A DNA stretch of 53,486 nucleotides from Lentisphaerota bacterium (lineage in GTDB: Bacteria; Verrucomicrobiota; Kiritimatiellia; UBA8416; VGWJ01), in contig VGWJ01000015.1 in the NCBI GenBank assembly GCA_016873635.1, positions 1-53,486 of the forward strand. The letters are read 5' to 3'. A program made the position numbers and the translations under genes. Below are positions 34,045 through 42,586 of this stretch, piece after piece (the first letter of the stretch is position 1; every line of letters begins with the position of its first letter). A model generated the notes under the pieces. The model made no database searches and was not told the DNA's origin. It saw only the letters and a program-made list of their open reading frames with translations.

Positions 34045-35247
34045 ATGAAAAAGTCCTCCAAGAAGGCCATCGGCATCGCGGCGGGAGTGCTCATGGTCGC
34101 GGGCATCGCGAACTCGTTCCGCCCGAAGCCCGTGGACGTGGACGCGACCGGGGCCGTTTTCGGCCCCATGCGGGTGACCGTTGACGAGGACGGCAAGACG
34201 CGCGTCCGCGACCGCTACACGGTGTCGGCGCCCGTCGCGGGCCGCGCCGAACGGATCGAGCTGGATCCCGGGGACCCCGTCAAGAAGGACGAGACCGTGC
34301 TGGCCGTGATCGAGCCGGGCGATCCCGCGCTGCTCGACGCCCGCGCGGCGGAGCAGGCGGCGGCGCGTCTGGACGCGGCGCGGGCGGCCAGGGAACAGGC
34401 GGAGCTCGAGCTGCAGCGGGCCGTGGCTGCGCACCGGCTCGCGAGCAACGACCTGGCCCGGGCGCACGGGCTGCTGGCCGTGGGCGGAATTTCGCGGCAG
34501 GCCTTCGACCAGGCCGAATTCACGGAGCGGAACACGGCGGGGGGCGTGACGGCGGCGCTGCGCGGGCTCGAAATCGCGGCGTTCGAAGTCGAGCAGGCGC
34601 GGGCCATGCTGAAGTGGATGGGCGCCGGCGGCGAGGAGGGCGGCAAGCCGGCGCGCTACGTGGTCCGCTCCCCGGTGAGCGGAAGCGCGCTGCGCGTTTT
34701 CGACAAGAGCGCGCGCGTGGTTGCGCCGGGAACGCCCTTGGTCGAAACGGGGAATCCGGCCGACCTGGAAGTGGTCGTGGACGTGCTTTCCGCGGACGCC
34801 GTCCGCGTCCCGCCGGGCGCGAGGGTTATCCTGGAGCACTGGGGCGGCGGCCGGCCGCTCGAGGGCCGCGTCCAACGCGTGGAACCGGCGGCCTTCACGA
34901 AGCTGTCGGCGCTGGGCATCGAGGAGCAGCGCGTGAACGTGATCGTCGAACTGATCGATCCGCCGGAGAAGCGGCGGCAGCTCGGGGACGGCTACCGCGT
35001 CGAGGCGCGTATCATCACCTGGGAATCCGACGGCGTTCTCCGGGTTCCGGCCGGGGCGCTGTTCCGCGCGGACGACCGCTGGGCGGTGTTTGCGGCGGAA
35101 AAGGGGCGCGCGCGCCTGAGGAAGCTGGAAATCGGGCACATGAACGGGACGGAGGCCGAAGTGCTCGAGGGGCTGGACGAGGGCGACCTTGTCGTCGTTC
35201 ATCCCGGCGACACCGTGAGCGACGGCGCGGCCGTGCGTGTTCGCTGA
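34045..35247 (+). CDS. HlyD/MacA-like periplasmic adaptor protein
   Basis: 400 residues from ATG 34045, with GAGGA 6 bases upstream. An N-terminal anchor (AIGIAAGVLMVAGIANSF) leads to a barrel-sandwich half (RYTVSAPVAGRAERIELDPGDPVKKDETV). A long alpha-hairpin follows (AAEQAAARLDAARAAREQ ... RAHGLLAVGGISRQAFDQAE), then the second lipoyl half (YVVRSPVSGSALRVF) and a beta-barrel. It would bridge the ABC/FtsX pump to an outer-membrane channel, though no TolC-like gene is in the window. A MITE-like element separates it from the permease gene. Confidence 0.92.
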   Translation: MKKSSKKAIGIAAGVLMVAGIANSFRPKPVDVDATGAVFGPMRVTVDEDGKTRVRDRYTVSAPVAGRAERIELDPGDPVKKDETVLAVIEPGDPALLDARAAEQAAARLDAARAAREQAELELQRAVAAHRLASNDLARAHGLLAVGGISRQAFDQAEFTERNTAGGVTAALRGLEIAAFEVEQARAMLKWMGAGGEEGGKPARYVVRSPVSGSALRVFDKSARVVAPGTPLVETGNPADLEVVVDVLSADAVRVPPGARVILEHWGGGRPLEGRVQRVEPAAFTKLSALGIEEQRVNVIVELIDPPEKRRQLGDGYRVEARIITWESDGVLRVPAGALFRADDRWAVFAAEKGRARLRKLEIGHMNGTEAEVLEGLDEGDLVVVHPGDTVSDGAAVRVR

Positions 35248-35318
35248 TCGCGCGCCGCCGCTTCTCGGCCGCCGGTCTGTCCGCCGCGCGCCGTACGTGA
35301 TGCCGGCCTGCCCGGGCG

Positions 35319-36677
35319 TCAGGGGGCGGCACGGGCCAGCATGTCATACCCGTCCGCGCCGCTGTAGCGCACATCCACGAAGGCCCCGGGTTTGACCCCG
35401 GGGTCCATCCCGGAGACGCGCGTGACGCCGTCGATCTCCGGGGCCTGCCGCGCCGTGCGCCCGCCGGCGGGCGACTCCAGCAGCAGCGTGGCGCGTTTCC
35501 CGGCCAGCGCCGCGGCCTTGCGCGCGACGATTCCCGCCTGCAGGGCGAGCAGCCGCTCGCGCCGCGCCGCGGCCGCGGCGCGGCGCGGCCGGCGCGGCAT
35601 TCCGGCGGCGGGCGTGCCTTCTTCGGGCGAGAAGACGAACGCGCCGAGATGGTCGAATTGCATGTCCGCCGCGAAATCGAGCAGGTGCCGGAAATGCCGC
35701 TCGGTCTCGCCCGGAAAGCCGACCAGGCAGGTCGTGCGCAGGGTGATGTCGGGCATGTGCGCGCGGGCGCGGCGGACGATGCCGGCAAGCCGGGAGGCGG
35801 TCGTGCCGCGGCGCATGGCGCGCAGGATGTCGGGGTGGCTGTGCTGGATGGGCACGTCCAGGTAGCGGCACACCTGCGGCGTCGCGGCCATGGTCTCCAG
35901 CAGGGCGTCGCTGATCCCCGTCGGAAAGCCGTACATGACGCGTATCCAGAACCGGCCGCCGATGCGGCCCAGCGCGCCGAGCAGCTCCGGCAGCCCCGCG
36001 CCGCCGCCCCGGTCCTTTCCGTAGGCCGTAGTGTCCTGGGAAACCAGCGTGAGCTCGCGGAACCCGGCCGCGAGCAGGCCCTCGGCCTCGCGCACGATGC
36101 TGTCGGGCGCGCGCGAACGGCGCCGGCCGCGGATCGAAGGGATGGCGCAGAAGGTGCAGGGGTGGTTGCAGCCTTCGCCGATGCGCAGGTAGGCGTAGCG
36201 CCCGGCGCTGAAGACCAGCCCCGGCACCGGCGGCTCGAACAGGCCCCGCGCGACGGCCGACACCTCCAGGATGCCGCGCTCCCCCGCCGCCAGCCGCCGC
36301 ACCACGGCGGCAACCTTGTCCAGGTCGTCCAGCCCGATAAACGCGTCCACGCCCGGCAGCGTCCCGCGCAGCTCGTCGCGGTAGCGCTGCGCGAGGCATC
36401 CCGCCACGAGCACCGCGCGGCACGGCCCGCGGCGCTTCCACGCGCAGACCGCGCGGATGTGGGCCAGCGATTCTTCGCGCGCCTCGGCGATGAACGCGCA
36501 GGTGTTGACGATGACCGCCTCGGCCTGCTCGGGAGCCGGGGCCAGGCGCAGGCCCTCCGCGACCAGCCGCCCCGCCAGCACCTGGGAATCGACGACGTTC
36601 TTGGCGCAGCCGAGGCTCACGAAGCCGACGGAAGGCATGGGCGCGGATGCGGCGGGCGGAGGGGCGGCTGGCTTCAT
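35319..36677 (-). CDS. rimO: Ribosomal protein S12 methylthiotransferase RimO
   Basis: 452 residues. The N-terminal UPF0004 domain holds the auxiliary cluster Cys 24, 60 and 94 (SLGCAKN, VNTCAF, AGCLAQ). The radical-SAM motif is C170-x3-C174-x2-C177 (GEGCNHPCTFCAIPSIRGRRRS), and a TRAM-like C-terminus follows. FPTGISDALLE, RYLDVPIQHSHPDILRAMRRG and CLVGFPGETE are typical of RimO, which adds a methylthio group to an Asp of S12. The ATG at 36677 has no clear ribosome binding site; a start at residue 14 is possible. It is last in the serS-to-rimO cluster and convergent with the HlyD gene. Confidence 0.97.
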   Translation of the reverse strand: MKPAAPPPAASAPMPSVGFVSLGCAKNVVDSQVLAGRLVAEGLRLAPAPEQAEAVIVNTCAFIAEAREESLAHIRAVCAWKRRGPCRAVLVAGCLAQRYRDELRGTLPGVDAFIGLDDLDKVAAVVRRLAAGERGILEVSAVARGLFEPPVPGLVFSAGRYAYLRIGEGCNHPCTFCAIPSIRGRRRSRAPDSIVREAEGLLAAGFRELTLVSQDTTAYGKDRGGGAGLPELLGALGRIGGRFWIRVMYGFPTGISDALLETMAATPQVCRYLDVPIQHSHPDILRAMRRGTTASRLAGIVRRARAHMPDITLRTTCLVGFPGETERHFRHLLDFAADMQFDHLGAFVFSPEEGTPAAGMPRRPRRAAAAARRERLLALQAGIVARKAAALAGKRATLLLESPAGGRTARQAPEIDGVTRVSGMDPGVKPGAFVDVRYSGADGYDMLARAAP

Positions 36678-36724
36678 TGCTGTCGGAACAACCGGTTCGA
36701 ATCGCCCTCAGAAGCGCATGCGTG

Positions 36725-37507
36725 TCAGGGCGCGGCGTCGATGTAGGGGTCGGGCGGCTCCACGGCCACGCGCAGGGCGCCGGGCTGCCGCGCTCCCCCC
36801 CCCGCGCCGGCCGGTCCGCCCGCGCAGCGCATCAGCGCGGAAATGATGAACGCGAGCACGATCAGCGCCGCCACCGTCACGGAAACCGTCTTCCACGGCG
36901 TCGCCGGCAGACGCAGGCGGAAGGCAAACCGCGGCATGCGCCACGCGGCCGCGGCGCGCGCGAAGCGGCGCGCGGCGGCAACCGTCGCGGCGGCCCCAGC
37001 CGCGCACGCCGCCCGGGCGCGGCCCCATGCGCCGGCCGCCGCGGCGCGCACGGCCCCGGCGTCCACCTTGATCTTCGGCAGGCGCGCGGCGCGCGGCGCG
37101 GAAGGGGACGCCGCCGGCTCCGCGGCCGGCGCGGGCGCGGGCGGCGCGGGCGGCGCGGGCGGCCGGGACGCCGCGCGCGAGAACAGGTCGGGTTCCTCGT
37201 CCGCCGCTTCCGCCGGCGCGGGAGACGCGGGCGTTCCGGTTTCCGGTTCGGCCTCCGGCGCGCGGCGCTTCACGGAGATGCCCATCTTCTCCAGGTATTC
37301 CTCCACGAGGGGCGCGGGGTCCAGCCCGACGTACTCGGCGTACATGCGGATGAAGCCCTTGCCGTAGATCGGCGCCGCCAGCTTGGCAAAGTCCTCCGCC
37401 TCCAGCGCCTCCACGGTCTGCATCTTCATCCGCGTGGCGATGGCCACCTGCGACGCGGTCAGCTTGCGCCGCAGGCGCGCGTCCCTGAGTTTTTCGCCGA
37501 GCGCCAT
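36725..37507 (-). CDS. RodZ-like helix-turn-helix membrane protein
   Basis: 260 residues. The N-terminal HTH_25 domain (GEKLRDARLRRKLTASQVA, then KGFIRMYAEYVGLDPAPLVEEYL) matches RodZ-type proteins. Residues 85-185 are Pro/Ala/Arg-rich. One transmembrane helix (VSVTVAALIVLAFIISALM) near residue 215 is followed by a short, about 40-residue, extracytoplasmic tail; RodZ proteins often have a longer DUF4115 domain there, so this one is trimmed. RodZ links MreB to the membrane in rod-shape control. It starts 5 bases after ftsK. Confidence 0.82.
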   Translation of the reverse strand: MALGEKLRDARLRRKLTASQVAIATRMKMQTVEALEAEDFAKLAAPIYGKGFIRMYAEYVGLDPAPLVEEYLEKMGISVKRRAPEAEPETGTPASPAPAEAADEEPDLFSRAASRPPAPPAPPAPAPAAEPAASPSAPRAARLPKIKVDAGAVRAAAAGAWGRARAACAAGAAATVAAARRFARAAAAWRMPRFAFRLRLPATPWKTVSVTVAALIVLAFIISALMRCAGGPAGAGGGARQPGALRVAVEPPDPYIDAAP

Positions 37508-37512
37508 TTGCC

Positions 37513-39837
37513 CTATTCCGCCTGCTCCGCCGCGGGAGTGTGGGTGATTTCCGCGTCCAGATCAACCAGGATCTCGCGCGGATCGGAGCCCCTGGGGGGG
37601 CCCACGTAGCCGCGCTCCTCGAGGATGTCCATGATGCGCGCGGCCCTGGTATAGCCGATACGCAGGCGCCGCTGCAACGACGACGTCGAGGCGCGCTGGG
37701 TTTCGCGGATGACCTCCACGGCCTGCGCGATCACCGTTTCGTCCTCCCCGCCCCCCTCGCCGTCGGCCGGCGCGCTCTTCTCGAGCTGCTGCTTGATTTC
37801 CATCTCGAAGACCGGCTCCGCCTGCCGCGCGCAGTGATCCACGATGCGCCGGATCTCGGCGTCCGCGGTGTACGCGCCCTGCGCCCGCACGAGCTTGCTG
37901 GTGCCCGGCGGCTGGAAAAGCATGTCGCCGCGCCCCAGCAGCTTGTCCGCGCCCGCGCTGTCGAGGATCGTGCGGCTGTCCACCTTCTGCGCGACCTGGA
38001 AGGCGATGCGCGCCGGAAAGTTGGCCTTGATCGTTCCGGTAATGACGTTGACCGACGGGCGCTGCGTGGCCAGGATCATGTGTATGCCCACCGCGCGCGA
38101 GAGCTGCGCCAGCCGCGCCACGCAGTTCTCGATGTCCGCCTGCGCCACCAGCATCAGGTCCGCCAGCTCGTCGATGACGATCACGATGTACGGCACGCGG
38201 TCCGGGTCGCGCGACGCGCCCTCCCCCTCCGGCCGCGAGGCAAAGAGATCCTCCTGCCGGGCGATGACGCGGCGGTTGAAGCTTTCGATGTTGCGCACGC
38301 CGGCGCGGGCGAAGAGCTTGTAGCGCGTCTCCATCTCGTTGATGGCCCAGCGCAGCCCCAGCGCCACCTTCTTCGGGTCGGTGATCACCGGGACCACCAG
38401 GTGGGGGATGGCGTTGTACGCGGCGAACTCCACGATCTTGGGATCGATCAGCATCAGCCGCAGTTCCGACGGCGCGCGCGACATGATCAGTCCGGCCAGG
38501 ATCGAGTTCATGCACACGGTCTTGCCGGAGCCGGTCGCGCCGGCGATCAGGAGGTGCGGCATCTCGGCCAAATCCGCGACCAGATCGTTGCCGCCCACGT
38601 CCTTGCCGACGGCCAGCGGCAGGATCGCGCGCCCCGTCCGCCAGGCCTCGCCCTCGAGGATCTCGCGCAACGAAACCAGGTTGGCGATGGTGTTCGGCAC
38701 CTCGACGCCGACCACGCCCTTGCCGGGCACGGGCGCCTGCACGCGCACGCTGGTGGCCTTGAGCGACAGGGCCAGGTTGTTGCTCAGGCCGCTGATGCGC
38801 TCGACCCGCACGCCGGGCGCGGGGAGCAGCTCGTAGCGGGTCACAACCGGGCCGCGCTCGACGCTGGTGACTTCCACCTCGATCCCGAATTCGGCCAGCG
38901 TCTCGACGATGATCTCCGAGGTGCGCGCCGAGTCGGACTGGATGCCCTTGTCGCCCGCGGCCGGAATCGGATCGAGAAGCGACGGCGGCGGCAGCGCATA
39001 CGCCGCCCCTTCCCCCTGCCGCGGCGCCTCGGGCCGCGGCTCGGGCCTGGGCGGGGCCGGCCGCTCGCGGGCCGGCTCGGGCGCGACCGGCGCCGGCCGC
39101 TCGGACCGCTCGGGACGCTCGGACCGCTCGGGACGCTCCGTGCGCGGAGCTTCCTGCGCGCGAATCGTCTCCTCGAGCCGCCGGCGCCGTTTCTCGATGT
39201 CGCGCTGCTCCTTCTCGATGACGTGCCTGCGATCCTGACGCTCGGCCAGACGGCGACGCACGAACGCCGCGGCGCTGCGCGCGGCGGCGCGCGCGCCCGC
39301 GGCCGCCGCGCGCAGCGCGTGCAGGCCCAGGAACATGACCAGCGACACGACCAGCAGCGACCAGACCAGGATGCCCGTGCCCACCGGGCTGAGCCCGCGC
39401 ACCAGCACGCCGCGCGCCAGCAGCCCCGCCGGCATGCCTCCGGCGTCGGGGATGTTCAGGCGGCGGCAGACGCCGGCCAGCGCCCCTTCCCGCAGCTCCA
39501 GCAGCGCGGTGACGGCCAGCATGATCAGCGCGCACCACACGAGCCGGGGCCAGAGGCGCTCCTGGCCCCTGAAGATGAGAAGCAGGCCGAAGACCAGGCA
39601 CCACAGCGGCACCAGGTAGGCGCCCAGCCCGAATGTCATCAGCAGGATGAAAGACAGCCAGGCGCCGACCGGTCCGATCAGGTTGCACGGCGGATTGTTC
39701 GGCGGCGCCTGCAGGAGCGCGATGTCGCGCCAGTCATACGAATACAGGCTCAGGGCCAGGAAAAGGCAGACGGGCAGCAGCACGATGCCCCAGAAGCGCT
39801 GCAGACCGATCTCGACGACTCGCTTGCTCTTCGCCAT
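37513..39837 (-). CDS. ftsK: DNA translocase FtsK/SpoIIIE
   Basis: 774 residues. About four membrane helices lie in residues 15-175. A linker rich in Pro/Arg/Glu follows (about 230-275, with tandem ERPERS units). The motor comprises the alpha-beta module and Walker A GATGSGKT (433-440), then IVIDELADLMLVA and ILATQRPSVNVITG. The gamma winged helix (from about 710: ASTSSLQRRLRIGYTRAARIMDILEERGYVGP) reads KOPS-type sequences in known members. FtsK pumps chromosome DNA toward dif at the septum. It sits between ybbR (4 bases upstream) and the RodZ-like gene. Confidence 0.97.
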   Translation of the reverse strand: MAKSKRVVEIGLQRFWGIVLLPVCLFLALSLYSYDWRDIALLQAPPNNPPCNLIGPVGAWLSFILLMTFGLGAYLVPLWCLVFGLLLIFRGQERLWPRLVWCALIMLAVTALLELREGALAGVCRRLNIPDAGGMPAGLLARGVLVRGLSPVGTGILVWSLLVVSLVMFLGLHALRAAAAGARAAARSAAAFVRRRLAERQDRRHVIEKEQRDIEKRRRRLEETIRAQEAPRTERPERSERPERSERPAPVAPEPARERPAPPRPEPRPEAPRQGEGAAYALPPPSLLDPIPAAGDKGIQSDSARTSEIIVETLAEFGIEVEVTSVERGPVVTRYELLPAPGVRVERISGLSNNLALSLKATSVRVQAPVPGKGVVGVEVPNTIANLVSLREILEGEAWRTGRAILPLAVGKDVGGNDLVADLAEMPHLLIAGATGSGKTVCMNSILAGLIMSRAPSELRLMLIDPKIVEFAAYNAIPHLVVPVITDPKKVALGLRWAINEMETRYKLFARAGVRNIESFNRRVIARQEDLFASRPEGEGASRDPDRVPYIVIVIDELADLMLVAQADIENCVARLAQLSRAVGIHMILATQRPSVNVITGTIKANFPARIAFQVAQKVDSRTILDSAGADKLLGRGDMLFQPPGTSKLVRAQGAYTADAEIRRIVDHCARQAEPVFEMEIKQQLEKSAPADGEGGGEDETVIAQAVEVIRETQRASTSSLQRRLRIGYTRAARIMDILEERGYVGPPRGSDPREILVDLDAEITHTPAAEQAE

Positions 39838-39841
39838 GGCC

Positions 39842-40888
39842 CTATTCGTCCGGCGGCGGCGCGACGTCCGCCGCCGCGCCGTTCGCCTTGCTCTTCTCCG
39901 CCTCCCCGCCGGCCTCTTCGCGGACCGCGGCCGGTTCGGCCTTCACAAAGGTCACCTGCACCCGCGAGGGATCAACCGTCGCCGCCGCCTCGAGGCCCGC
40001 CGGCACGTGCACCAGCACCGCCAGCTCGCGCGACGTCTCGACGTCCAGCCCCGTGCAGTCCACGAAGGCGCGGATGGCCGCGGCCGGGATCCCGCTGACG
40101 ACTTCCTTGCGGCCGTGCAGCGACACCTTGACCGTGGGCGGGGCGAAGACCGGACGCGCCGCGAGCGCGCCGTCCACGACGGCCAGCACGTTCACGTTGG
40201 TCCATTCCCGGGTGACCGTCTCCGTGACGATGCTGACCTTGACCGCGATCTCCGGCGGCTCCACCTGGGCGACGCCTCCCTCGCTGGGCAGCAGCACGCG
40301 CGCGCGCGTGCTGAAGGACGCCGCGCGCCCTTCGACGCTGACCGGCTCCGCCGTCACGAAAGTCACCGTCTCGATCGCGCGCTTGGGGCCGCGGATGGCG
40401 ACCGTGCGCGGCTCGTAGTCGATCTCCGCCCGACCCAGCAGGGGCACGCCCTTGATTTCCGGCCTGGTCACCGCGACCTGTTTCGCGACCTCGCGGTCGA
40501 ACACCAGACGCACCGCCGCCGGCTCGACGCGCGCCACGCGCACGCCCGAGGCGCGGTAGCGCACCTTCTCGGGCGTCACCTCGATGACTTCCGAGCCGCG
40601 CGGGTCCGTGGCGCTGGCGCGCAGCGCCACGCGGATCTGCTTCTGGTCCAGGTGCAGCAGGTCGCCGCTCGATCCGCGGAAGGTAACGCGCGCGGTCTTC
40701 GGCTCCTGGTCCAGGATGGCGATGCCGGCGTCAACGCCCACGGCAATCGGCACTTCGGGCAGCACGACTTCCGCGTTCGTCGCGCCGCTCACGGCGTAGA
40801 CCGTGGCCACCGCCAGAACGAGCGCCAGCAGCTTGAGCGGCCAGTTGTTCAGAAGCAGGTTGAGCAGCCATCCGCGCCTATCCGCCAC
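39842..40888 (-). CDS. YbbR-like (CdaR-type) protein
   Basis: 348 residues from GTG 40888, with a strong AGGAGG 6 bases upstream. An N-terminal transmembrane helix (LLNNWPLKLLALVLAVATVYAV) is followed by three or more YbbR repeats (KQVAVTRPEIKGVP, YEPRTVAIRGPKRAIETV, VNVLAVVDGALAARPVF). The C-terminus is Glu/Lys/Ala-rich. YbbR proteins sit outside the membrane and regulate the diadenylate cyclase CdaA encoded just upstream; the two genes overlap by 11 bases, which supports that pairing. Confidence 0.9.
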   Translation of the reverse strand: MADRRGWLLNLLLNNWPLKLLALVLAVATVYAVSGATNAEVVLPEVPIAVGVDAGIAILDQEPKTARVTFRGSSGDLLHLDQKQIRVALRASATDPRGSEVIEVTPEKVRYRASGVRVARVEPAAVRLVFDREVAKQVAVTRPEIKGVPLLGRAEIDYEPRTVAIRGPKRAIETVTFVTAEPVSVEGRAASFSTRARVLLPSEGGVAQVEPPEIAVKVSIVTETVTREWTNVNVLAVVDGALAARPVFAPPTVKVSLHGRKEVVSGIPAAAIRAFVDCTGLDVETSRELAVLVHVPAGLEAAATVDPSRVQVTFVKAEPAAVREEAGGEAEKSKANGAAADVAPPPDE

Positions 40889-41726
40889 TTCTTTCCTCCT
40901 TGTCCGCCAGGCTCTCCGACTTCGCGATGCCTTCCGGCGTCAGGTCAAGCTGCTCCCGCATGCGCTTCAGCGCGCTGCCCGTGGCCCTGCCCCTCAGCAG
41001 CAGCGCGGACAGAAAACGTTTCAGCCGGTTGGCGTCCATGCCGCGGCTGAGCCGTCCGCGATAGCTGACGGAAATCGTGCCGGTTTCTTCCGAGACGACG
41101 ATGATCACGGCGTCGGTTTCCTCGCTCAGCCCGACGGCCGCGCGATGCCGCATGCCGAGCGTGTTGTGCAGCTCCGTGTTTTGGGAAAGCGGAAACATGC
41201 AGCCCGCCGCCTTGATGATGTTGCCGCTGATGATCACCCCGCCGTCGTGCAGGGGCGTGTGCGGGAAGAACATGCTGGCCAGCAGCTCCGGCACGACCCG
41301 GGCCTCGATCCGCACGCCGGTGTCCTGCACGGCCCGCGTCCCGATTTCGCGCTCGATCGCGATCAGCGCGCCGATGCGGTGCTCGGCCAGGAGATCCACG
41401 GCTTTCACGATCTGATCGATCACCGAGCGTTCGGCGTTGGACACGCTGAAGACCGACTGCTTGCCCAGCTCGGCGAGCGCCCGCCTGATCTCGGGCTGGA
41501 AGATCACCAGCAGCGCCACCACCAGGAACACCGAGAACTGGCGCAGGATCCAGTTGAGCGCGTCCAGATCGAACACGTGCGTCAGCCCGATCATCAGCAC
41601 CACCGACAGCACCAGCCCGACCAGCACCTGGGCGCCGCGCGTGCCGCGGAAGAAGACGAAGACGTAGTAGAACGCGCAGGCCAGCACCGCGACCTGCACC
41701 GCCAGCTTGACCAGCGGCAGGATCAT
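40878..41726 (-). CDS. cdaA: Diadenylate cyclase CdaA
   Basis: 282 residues from ATG 41726, which overlaps the folP stop as ATGA; the open frame upstream has no similarity. Three membrane helices (VKLAVQVAVLACAFYYVFVF, VLVGLVLSVVLMIGL, FSVFLVVALLVIFQ) precede the DAC domain: PELLASMFFPHTPLHDGGVII (DGG at 161-163 in place of the usual DGA) and the RHR motif GMRHRAAVGLSEETDA (193-195). It joins two ATP to c-di-AMP, a signal for cell-wall and ion balance. FolP-CdaA-YbbR order is seen in several phyla. Confidence 0.95.
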   Translation of the reverse strand: MILPLVKLAVQVAVLACAFYYVFVFFRGTRGAQVLVGLVLSVVLMIGLTHVFDLDALNWILRQFSVFLVVALLVIFQPEIRRALAELGKQSVFSVSNAERSVIDQIVKAVDLLAEHRIGALIAIEREIGTRAVQDTGVRIEARVVPELLASMFFPHTPLHDGGVIISGNIIKAAGCMFPLSQNTELHNTLGMRHRAAVGLSEETDAVIIVVSEETGTISVSYRGRLSRGMDANRLKRFLSALLLRGRATGSALKRMREQLDLTPEGIAKSESLADKEERSGG

Positions 41727-42586
41727 TCCGCCGCCCCCCCGCCGGTCAGCGCCGCGACCACGCGCAGCGCGTCCAGCGATTCTTTCACGTCGTGCACGCG
41801 CACGACCGAGGCCCCCTTCAGAATGCACACGCTCAGCGCGGCCAGGCTTCCCGCGAGGCGGTCGTCCACGGCCCGTCCGGTCAGCGCGCCCAGGAAGCTC
41901 TTGCGGGACAGGCCCACCACCACGGGGCACTCCAGCCCGGCCAGGGCGTCCAGGCGGCTGAGCAGCTCCACGTTGTGCGCGGCGGTCTTGCCGAAGCCGA
42001 TGCCGGGGTCGACGGCCAGGGCGTCGGGCGCGGCGCCCGCCTCGCGCAGGGCCCGCACGCGCGCCGCCAGGTAGTCCCGCACCTCGCGCACGACGTCTTC
42101 GTAGCGGGGGTTCTCCTGCATGGAACGGGGCGTGCCGCGCATGTGCATGAGGACCACGCCCGCGCCGCTTTCGACGGCCACGCGCGCCATGTCGGGATCG
42201 AGGGTCATGGCCGAGACGTCGTTGATGATGCGCGCGCCGGCCCGCAGCGCCGCCTCCGCCACGACCGCCTTGGTGGTGTCCACCGAGATCGTCGCGTCCG
42301 CGCGGCGGGCGAGCTCCTCCACCACCGGCAGCACCCGGGCCAATTCCGTCTCCGCGGAGACTTCCTCCGCGCCGGGGCGCGTGGACTCGCCGCCCACGTC
42401 AACGATATCCGCCCCGTCGCGGCACATGGCCAGGGCGCGCTCCACCGCGGCCCGCGCATCGGCGTCGCGCCCGCCGTCGGCAAACGAGTCGGGCGTCACG
42501 TTGAGGATGCCCATGATCAGCGGCCGCTTGCGCAGGGTCAGGGTCCTTTCCCGGCAGCGCCAGTGCGTCGCCCGCGCGCCGCTCAT
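41723..42586 (-). CDS. folP: Dihydropteroate synthase
   Basis: 287 residues. Signatures are LIMGILNVTPDSFADGG, ADIVDVGGESTRPGA, SVDTTKAVVAEAAL, IINDVSAM, VLMHMRGTPRSMQ and VDPGIGFGKTAAHN with GLSRKSFLG. It condenses p-aminobenzoate with the pterin pyrophosphate in folate synthesis. Both ends overlap neighbours as ATGA (ftsH upstream, cdaA downstream), so expression is tightly coupled. Confidence 0.97.
   Translation of the reverse strand: MSGARATHWRCRERTLTLRKRPLIMGILNVTPDSFADGGRDADARAAVERALAMCRDGADIVDVGGESTRPGAEEVSAETELARVLPVVEELARRADATISVDTTKAVVAEAALRAGARIINDVSAMTLDPDMARVAVESGAGVVLMHMRGTPRSMQENPRYEDVVREVRDYLAARVRALREAGAAPDALAVDPGIGFGKTAAHNVELLSRLDALAGLECPVVVGLSRKSFLGALTGRAVDDRLAGSLAALSVCILKGASVVRVHDVKESLDALRVVAALTGGGAAE

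Noticed and set aside
37540-40098. 852-codon plus-strand ORF antisense to ftsK and ybbR
   Set aside because: Same shadow pattern; no ribosome binding site or homology.
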